From an uncultured Chloroflexota bacterium (lineage in GTDB: Bacteria; Chloroflexota; Dehalococcoidia; UBA2979): a DNA stretch of 6,832 nucleotides. Within the stretch, counting starts at the first letter, position 1. Each line of letters starts with the position of its first letter. The notes beneath the pieces are model-generated. The model was given only the letters and a program-made list of their open reading frames with translations, was not told the DNA's origin and made no database searches. The stretch lies in the NCBI GenBank assembly GCA_902827055.1, contig CADEHD010000114.1, positions 1 through 6,832 of the forward strand. The letters run 5' to 3'. The translations under genes were made by a program, and so were the position numbers. Shown here piece by piece: positions 1 to 3,844 of the stretch.

Positions 1-387
1 CTCGAGGCGCTGCGGCTGATTGCGCGTGGTGGCGAGGTGGAGCGCGCTGACGCGTCGACCGCGCGCCTCGTTCACGGCCTGAACAACGTATGTGAAGAGC
101 TGTCCGTCGGCGGTTCGGCGTGGGCGGTGTCCTCGATGTTCCACCTGAACCTCGGGTATGAGGCTCCGCGGCCCGCGGAGGTGGAATGGGACGCCGCTGA
201 GGAGCCTCGGGGCGTGGCGCCGGAGCTGGAGGGGTCGCTCAAGCGCGCGTTGCTGAACCACGGTGTGGACCTCATGGGGACCGGCGGGATGGTCTCGAGC
301 GCCCATACCGACGAGGACATCGACCGGACGATCGCTGCGTTCCGGGCGGCGCTCCTCGACCTGCGCGCGGAGGGCTCGCTGGACTAA
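1..387 (+). CDS. Class-III aminotransferase, glutamate-1-semialdehyde aminomutase-like (C-terminal part)
   Basis: The reading frame is open from the first base and ends at TAA 385-387, so this is the last 128 residues of a gene whose start lies upstream of the window. The sequence resembles the small C-terminal domain of PLP-dependent fold-type I, class-III aminotransferases. A stretch beginning HGLNN is followed by a beta-strand region (SAWAVSSMFHLNLG), and the closing part SSAHTDEDIDRTIAAFRAAL is typical of glutamate-1-semialdehyde 2,1-aminomutase (HemL) and its relatives. The PLP lysine and cofactor-binding motifs would be upstream and cannot be checked. True HemL proteins usually have a PSxFE-type motif just before the final SxAH. 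Here that position reads MGTGGM, so the enzyme may be a HemL-like aminotransferase with another substrate rather than the haem-pathway enzyme. The family assignment is fairly sure; the substrate is not. No convincing terminator follows it. Confidence 0.8.
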   Translation, partial: LEALRLIARGGEVERADASTARLVHGLNNVCEELSVGGSAWAVSSMFHLNLGYEAPRPAEVEWDAAEEPRGVAPELEGSLKRALLNHGVDLMGTGGMVSSAHTDEDIDRTIAAFRAALLDLRAEGSLD

Positions 388-404
388 CACGGCCTGATCT
401 GAGT

Positions 405-420
405 GTCAATGGAACGTCAA
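405..420 (+). promoter_or_regulatory. Tandem GTCAA direct repeat upstream of a promoter
   Basis: GTCAA occurs at 405-409 and again at 416-420, an 11-bp period that places both copies on the same face of the helix. The pair lies about 31 bp upstream of the proposed -35 element at 451. Two-component response regulators of the OmpR/PhoB class often bind 11-bp direct repeats in this position, so an activator site is possible. The motif is short and could be chance. Confidence 0.25.
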
Positions 421-450
421 CACGATGGGGATGATTGCGCCCTCCAGGGG

Positions 451-480
451 TTGTCGGTCTCGATCGGCCGCTGACATACT
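451..480 (+). promoter_or_regulatory. Promoter of the 3D-domain protein gene, probably leaderless
   Basis: A -35-like TTGTCG (451-456) and a -10-like CATACT (475-480) are separated by 18 bp. Each matches the housekeeping sigma-factor consensus at 4 of 6 positions. Transcription would start about 7 nt after the -10, which is the A of the ATG at 487. No Shine-Dalgarno sequence exists between the -10 and the ATG (only a run of C), which fits leaderless translation, a common arrangement in high-GC Gram-positive bacteria. Confidence 0.5.
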
Positions 481-486
481 CCCCCC

Positions 487-1131
487 ATGCATGGGTATCC
501 CGCTAAGAAGCTTAAGCAATTACGGCAGCGCGCGACGCTGATCGCGCTCACCGGCTTCGCGTTCGCCCTCGGGGTGGGCGTGGGGGCTCTCGCGGTCACC
601 GCCGGCATGGCCGAAGCGCGCGCAGCCACTCCAGCGTGGGGTGACCCCACGGCCGAGCTGTGGGTGAGCCGAGAAGCCGGGGAGGACTACGACCCGCTCG
701 CTGGCGTTGCCCGCGTCGTGGCCGCGCCGGACGTCCACACCGTGGCCAGCGCGCTCGTGCGAGTGCCCGCGGGCGGCAACGGACGCCTGTACGACTCGGC
801 GTCGGTCGCGCGGATGGTGCCCGGCGAGCGCAGTGCGGCGTACCTCACCTTCTACTACTGCAGCGGCGAGGCCGTCGGCGACGGCGGCGGGTTCTGCGGT
901 CGGACGGCCGACGGCACGCCGGTGCAGACCGGCGTGGCCGCGTGTGACCGCGCGTTGATGGGCGAGCGCTTCCGAGTGCTGGGGGATCCGAGCGCGACGG
1001 TGTTCCGTTGCGCCGACACCGGGAGCGGCGTCGGCGGGCAGCACCGCGACATCTGGTTCGCGACGGCCGCGGACGCCGCAGCCTGGTTCGCTCACGTGGG
1101 GCAGAACGTGATGATCCAGGTGCTCGACTAG
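487..1131 (+). CDS. Exported 3D-domain (double-psi beta-barrel) protein, putative cell-wall-acting enzyme
   Basis: This 214-residue protein starts with a basic segment (KKLKQLRQR, residues 7-15) and a hydrophobic stretch at about 17-41, followed by ARA-A at 44-47, a plausible signal peptidase site. It is therefore either secreted or held by an N-terminal membrane anchor. Residues about 117-213 match the 3D domain, named for three conserved aspartates. D154 (in ACDRA), D177 (in ADTGS) and D188 (in RDIWF) are all present, and the end IQVL is also typical. 3D domains occur in MltA-type lytic transglycosylases and in YocH/Rpf-type cell-wall proteins, so a peptidoglycan role is likely but not shown. 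Cysteines 125, 137, 153 and 175 could form two disulfides outside the cell. Residues 48-116 are not recognised. The ATG at 487 is the first possible start after an in-frame TGA at 472-474, and it has no Shine-Dalgarno. It appears to be a single-gene unit. Confidence 0.75.
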   Translation: MHGYPAKKLKQLRQRATLIALTGFAFALGVGVGALAVTAGMAEARAATPAWGDPTAELWVSREAGEDYDPLAGVARVVAAPDVHTVASALVRVPAGGNGRLYDSASVARMVPGERSAAYLTFYYCSGEAVGDGGGFCGRTADGTPVQTGVAACDRALMGERFRVLGDPSATVFRCADTGSGVGGQHRDIWFATAADAAAWFAHVGQNVMIQVLD

Positions 1132-1147
1132 GCCAGGACGCGACGGT

Positions 1148-1168
1148 CGGTGAGTATCAGCTTCACCG
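1148..1168 (+). terminator. Weak hairpin after the 3D-domain gene
   Basis: CGGTGA (1148-1153) pairs with TCACCG (1163-1168) around a 9-nt loop, starting 16 bp after the stop codon. There is no T-run after it, so it is not a classic intrinsic terminator. It could be a transcript 3' end or part of the next gene's upstream region. Confidence 0.25.
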
Positions 1169-1207
1169 CAAATGTGATGGTGCTTAACAATTCCTTGATG
1201 CTTTGTG

Positions 1208-1221
1208 CTTGTGCGCACAAG
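1208..1221 (+). promoter_or_regulatory. Perfect 14-bp palindrome, probable operator of the XRE regulator
   Basis: CTTGTGC (1208-1214) is followed directly by its exact reverse complement GCACAAG (1215-1221). A third half-site, TTGTGC, precedes it at 1203-1208. The palindrome covers the proposed -35 element of the promoter for the XRE-type gene at 1311. XRE regulators bind such palindromes as dimers and often repress their own promoters, so autoregulation is the simplest reading. That this protein binds here is inferred from position. Confidence 0.55.
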
Positions 1222-1238
1222 GCGGGATGCACTAACGT
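1209..1238 (+). promoter_or_regulatory. Candidate promoter of the XRE regulator gene
   Basis: A -35-like TTGTGC (1209-1214) and a -10-like TAACGT (1233-1238, matching the key T, A and final T) are 18 bp apart. Transcription would start near 1245, giving a leader of about 65 nt before the ATG at 1311. The -35 lies inside the palindrome at 1208-1221, so bound repressor would block RNA polymerase. Confidence 0.35.
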
Positions 1239-1310
1239 TCGGCATAGATCAGAGGGTTTGCTGGCGGTACATGCAGCAGCGCCAGCATTCAGGGGAAGGC
1301 AGTTCGAACC

Positions 1311-1652
1311 ATGGTTCTCACCGTAGAGCGCGTCGATCAGCGCAAGGCTGTGGGCCAGCGCATCCGCGAGTGGCGGCTCCGCCGCGACCTCTCCCAGGCC
1401 GAGGTGGCTCGTGTGGCTGGCATCACGCAAGCTTCGCTGTCCAACTACGAGACCGGGAAGCGCGACCTGCCGCTGTCGACCCTGCTCGGCGTCTCCAAGG
1501 CGCTCGAGGTTGGCGTCGGTGACCTCCTCGAGACGTCCGAGGTCGTGGTCGTCCGCGACTCGCGCCTGAGCCGAGCGGTGGAGCGCCTCGTGCGCCACCC
1601 GGAGCTCGCCGAGATCGTCGCGCCGAGTGAGAGCGAAGAGGCCGCCTCGTAG
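1311..1652 (+). CDS. XRE-family helix-turn-helix transcriptional regulator
   Basis: This short DNA-binding protein has 113 residues. Residues about 13-73 form a Cro/C1-type five-helix domain: RIREWRLRRDLSQAEVA leads into the turn at AGIT, followed by the recognition helix QASLSNYETGKR and the family-typical LxTLLGVSKALEVGVGDLLE. Residues about 74-113 are a short tail with a predicted helix (SRLSRAVERLV) and an acidic, serine-rich end. There is no sensor, peptidase or toxin-binding domain, so any signal it senses is unknown. A purine-rich AGGGGAAGG (1291-1299) lies 11 nt before the ATG, slightly farther than usual for a ribosome binding site. The gene stands alone between its own promoter/operator and a strong terminator. 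No toxin gene is adjacent, so an antitoxin role is not supported. Confidence 0.88.
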   Translation: MVLTVERVDQRKAVGQRIREWRLRRDLSQAEVARVAGITQASLSNYETGKRDLPLSTLLGVSKALEVGVGDLLETSEVVVVRDSRLSRAVERLVRHPELAEIVAPSESEEAAS

Positions 1653-1679
1653 CGGTTCCGCCCGGGTTGGCGTACACAG

Positions 1680-1710
1680 AGAAACCCCGCTCGGTGGAGC
1701 GGGGTTTCTT
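1680..1710 (+). terminator. Strong intrinsic terminator after the XRE gene
   Basis: A perfect 13-bp stem (1680-1692 with 1697-1709) encloses a GGTG loop. The core is ACCCCGCTC paired with GAGCGGGGT, and the right arm ends in TTTCTT. The T-run is short and partly inside the stem, and the left arm starts with matching A residues, so the hairpin could work in both directions. It begins 27 bp after the XRE stop codon and separates that gene from the DinB-like gene. Confidence 0.85.
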
Positions 1711-1742
1711 GCGTCTCGGAGCGCATGATCGGGATCCGCGCA

Positions 1743-1748
1743 TACACT
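1743..1748 (+). promoter_or_regulatory. Candidate -10 element of the DinB-like gene
   Basis: TACACT matches the -10 consensus at 4 of 6 positions, including first T, second A and last T. It lies 34 bp upstream of the ATG at 1777 and just after the upstream terminator, where a new promoter is needed. No good -35 is visible 16-18 bp upstream, so the promoter is weakly supported. Confidence 0.35.
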
Positions 1749-1776
1749 GCGCCTCCCGGAACGAGGGGAGTGATTC

Positions 1777-2223
1777 ATGCACGCGGATGTCGAACACAAC
1801 ATGGCGGCCACGGGCCGTCTCGAGGAGCTGGTGGCGGGCCTCACCCCGGAGCTGCTGGGCCGGCCGCTGGGCGGCGGGTGGACCGTGGCGATGGCGCTGG
1901 GTCACCTCGCATTCTGGGACGGGCGGCAACGCGCGGCGCTCGAGCACTTCGTGGACACCGGGGTACTGCTCGGATCCGAGGCGCCTGAGCCCCACAACCC
2001 GGACGATCTGACGAACGAAGCGCTGGAGCCGCTGCTCGCACTCGTCGACCCGCACGCCATCGATGAGCTGGTCGTCGAGGTGGCGCAGGCCGTCGACGAG
2101 CTCGTGGCGAGCCTGGAGGAGGGCCAGCTCAGTGCCGTCCTCGAGAGCGACCACGCGTACATCGCGCGCCGCTGGCGGCACCGCGAGGAGCACATCGCGC
2201 AGATCGAGGCGGTGTTGCCCTAG
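1777..2223 (+). CDS. DinB-superfamily (DinB / maleylpyruvate isomerase N-terminal-like) protein
   Basis: This protein has 148 residues, the usual length for a single-domain DinB-type four-helix bundle. Helix 1 carries MAATGRLEELVAGLTPELL. It is followed by the family signature GGWTVAMALGHLAFWD (33-48) and, in the last helix, RWRHREEHIAQIEAVL (132-147). The three histidines expected to bind a metal ion are present: H43 in GHLAFWD, and H135 and H139 in an HxxxH pair. Relatives include stress-induced DinB/YfiT proteins and thiol-dependent (mycothiol or bacillithiol) S-transferases and isomerases. The substrate cannot be told from sequence. A strong Shine-Dalgarno, GAGGGGAG (1763-1770), lies 6 nt before the ATG. 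The gene appears to be a single-gene unit. Confidence 0.8.
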   Translation: MHADVEHNMAATGRLEELVAGLTPELLGRPLGGGWTVAMALGHLAFWDGRQRAALEHFVDTGVLLGSEAPEPHNPDDLTNEALEPLLALVDPHAIDELVVEVAQAVDELVASLEEGQLSAVLESDHAYIARRWRHREEHIAQIEAVLP

Positions 2224-2239
2224 CAGGCGCCGTCGATGA

Positions 2240-2272
2240 CCGCGAGCCGGCTGACAGACCGGCCGGACGCGG
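2240..2272 (+). terminator. Imperfect GC-rich hairpin after the DinB-like gene
   Basis: An inner stem GCCGG (2246-2250) with CCGGC (2259-2263) and an outer stem CCGCG (2240-2244) with CGCGG (2268-2272) are joined by an uneven internal loop. No T-run follows. It could mark a transcript 3' end without being a classic terminator; in DNA this rich in G and C, chance pairing is also possible. Confidence 0.25.
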
Positions 2273-2288
2273 GCCATCTCATGCCGCG

Positions 2289-2294
2289 TATACT
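2289..2294 (+). promoter_or_regulatory. Candidate -10 element of the ATPase-VWA-channel operon
   Basis: TATACT matches the -10 consensus at 5 of 6 positions. It is the best such hexamer in the 172-bp gap between the DinB-like gene and the ATPase gene. No clear -35 is present at the right distance (2266-2271 is GC-rich), so an activator or alternative sigma factor may be needed. Transcription from about 2301 would give a leader of roughly 95 nt before the GTG at 2396. I recognise no riboswitch in that leader. Confidence 0.45.
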
Positions 2295-2395
2295 GGCGGC
2301 CAAACAAGGGCGAGAGCGCGGCGCGCGAGCGTGGCCCTGCAGGTCGGCTACATCGACGAGCGAGCGCCATACGGTGGGCGCGGGAGGACAGCAGC

Positions 2396-3799
2396 GTGGC
2401 GAACGATCGACCAACGACACTCGGGGAGCTGCGTGCGTCCGGCTACCAGGTCCTGCCGGTTCGCGAGGAGATGCGGCGCAACCTCATCGAGGGCTTGCGA
2501 TCCGGGCGCGACCTGTTCCCCGGCATCGAGGGGTACACCGACACGGTGATCCCGCAGATTGAGAACGCCATCCTCTCGGGGCAGGACATGATTCTGCTGG
2601 GCGAGCGCGGGCAGGCGAAGTCGCGGATCATCCGCAGCCTGACGTCGTTGCTCGACGAGTGGACGCCGACCATCGAGGGTGCCGAGATCCCTGAGAACCC
2701 GTTCGCGCCGATTAGCGCGCAGGGCCGGGCGATCGTCGAGGCCGAGGGCGACAACACACCGATCCGCTGGGTGCACCGCGGCGACCGCTACGGCGAGAAG
2801 CTCGCGACGCCCGACATCACCATCGCCGACCTCATCGGCGAGGTGGACCCGATCAAGGTCGCGGAGGGTCGCTACCTCTCCGACGAGCTGACGATTCACT
2901 ACGGCCTGATCCCTCGGACGAACCGGGGCATCTTCGCGCTGAACGAGCTGCCCGACCTCGCGGAGCGCATCCAGGTCGGTTTGCTCAACGTCATGGAGGA
3001 GCGCGACATCCAGATCCGGGGGCACAAGGTGCGCCTGGACCTCGACGTGCTCATCGTGGCGACCGCAAACCCCGAGGACTACACCAACCGCGGTCGCATC
3101 ATCACGCCGCTGAAGGACCGCTACGGCGCGCAGATCCGCACGCACTACCCGCCGACCATCGAGGCGGAAGTGCGCATCATGGAGGTCGAGGGCGCCGGCC
3201 TGTCGGCGGACGGCTTCACCGTCACCGTGCCCGACTACATGGCCGAGATCGTCGCAGAGATCTCGAGGCTGGCGCGGCGGTCCCCGGACGTGAACCAGCG
3301 CTCGGGCGTATCGGTGCGCGCGTCTGTCGCCAACTACGAGTCGCTGCTCGCGAACGCGTTGCGGCGGGCGATTCGGCTGAACGACACCGACGTGGTGCCG
3401 CGCATCTCGGACCTGCCGTTCGTGATGCCCTCGCTCGCCGGCAAGGTCGAGCTCGACACCGTCGAGGAGGGCCGCGACGCGCAGGTGCTGGAGCGGCTGA
3501 TCCAGGGGGCGGTGGTCGCCGTCTTCAATCGCCGCTGCGACGTCACCGAGCTCGACGAGATCGTCCAGGCGTTCAAGTCGGGCCTGTCCGTCGACACCGG
3601 CGAGGCGCTGAGTTCGGGGGACTACCAGAGGCTCCTCAAGGACATCCCCGGTCTTGCGGATGGCGTCAAGGTGATCACCGACAGCGCGAACCCGGCCGTG
3701 CAGGCCGCGGCGATCGAGTTCATCCTCGAGGGCCTGCACCTGAACAAGCGACTGAACAAGGATGCGGTGAGCGGGCAGGCTGCGCGCTACCGCGGCTAG
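2396..3799 (+). CDS. AAA+ ATPase of the magnesium-chelatase/MoxR type, partner of the downstream VWA protein
   Basis: This cytoplasmic AAA+ ATPase of 467 residues probably forms a ring and remodels a substrate with the VWA protein encoded next. The Walker A loop is GERGQAKS (69-76, with K75). The segment DLIGEVDPIKVAEG (145-158) recalls the chelatase GxxD element. The Walker B region reads GIFALNELPD (178-187). Sensor 1 is N225 in ATANPEDY, an arginine-finger candidate is R242 in LKDR, and sensor 2 is R308 in GVSVRA. About 160 residues of mostly helical lid follow. At the usual aspartate of Walker B there is N183, so the motif reads NE instead of DE. My recollection is that close relatives share this, but I could not check. 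The GTG start has an ideal Shine-Dalgarno, GGGAGGA (2382-2388), 7 nt upstream. From memory the best-known relative is M. tuberculosis Rv0958, annotated as a possible magnesium chelatase. There is no sign of chlorophyll or cobalamin genes here, so metal chelation is unlikely to be its job. Confidence 0.88.
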   Translation: MANDRPTTLGELRASGYQVLPVREEMRRNLIEGLRSGRDLFPGIEGYTDTVIPQIENAILSGQDMILLGERGQAKSRIIRSLTSLLDEWTPTIEGAEIPENPFAPISAQGRAIVEAEGDNTPIRWVHRGDRYGEKLATPDITIADLIGEVDPIKVAEGRYLSDELTIHYGLIPRTNRGIFALNELPDLAERIQVGLLNVMEERDIQIRGHKVRLDLDVLIVATANPEDYTNRGRIITPLKDRYGAQIRTHYPPTIEAEVRIMEVEGAGLSADGFTVTVPDYMAEIVAEISRLARRSPDVNQRSGVSVRASVANYESLLANALRRAIRLNDTDVVPRISDLPFVMPSLAGKVELDTVEEGRDAQVLERLIQGAVVAVFNRRCDVTELDEIVQAFKSGLSVDTGEALSSGDYQRLLKDIPGLADGVKVITDSANPAVQAAAIEFILEGLHLNKRLNKDAVSGQAARYRG

Positions 3800-3844
3800 A
3801 CCCGAGCCACCAACGCGGGCGAGTTCCGCAGGACCGAGGGAATC

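Noticed and set aside
403..474. Short + strand frame starting GTG 403 or ATG 409, about 21-23 codons, ending 12 nt before ATG 487
   Set aside because: It has no Shine-Dalgarno, contains the proposed -35 element, and ends at the edge of the -10. It is more likely the upstream region of a promoter than a leader peptide.
520..1245. Open frame of 241 codons on the - strand opposite the 3D-domain gene
   Set aside because: It is opposite a gene with three conserved signature residues, and its composition is that of a shadow frame.
1311..2223. XRE regulator and following gene as a toxin-antitoxin pair
   Set aside because: The downstream gene is a DinB-type protein with no toxin features, and a strong terminator separates the two.
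1423..2370. Open frame of 315 codons on the - strand spanning the XRE gene, terminator and DinB-like gene
   Set aside because: It runs through a strong terminator and two well-supported genes on the other strand, and its product is arginine-rich with no domain.
2364..2381. Five-bp hairpin GCGCC/GGCGC just before the ATPase Shine-Dalgarno
   Set aside because: The stem is short, leaves the Shine-Dalgarno free, and is expected by chance in DNA this rich in G and C.
2331..2549. Short + strand frame (72 codons) from GTG 2331 overlapping the start of the ATPase gene
   Set aside because: It has no ribosome binding site, its product beyond the first 20 residues is an out-of-frame reading of the ATPase gene, and no similarity was recognised.
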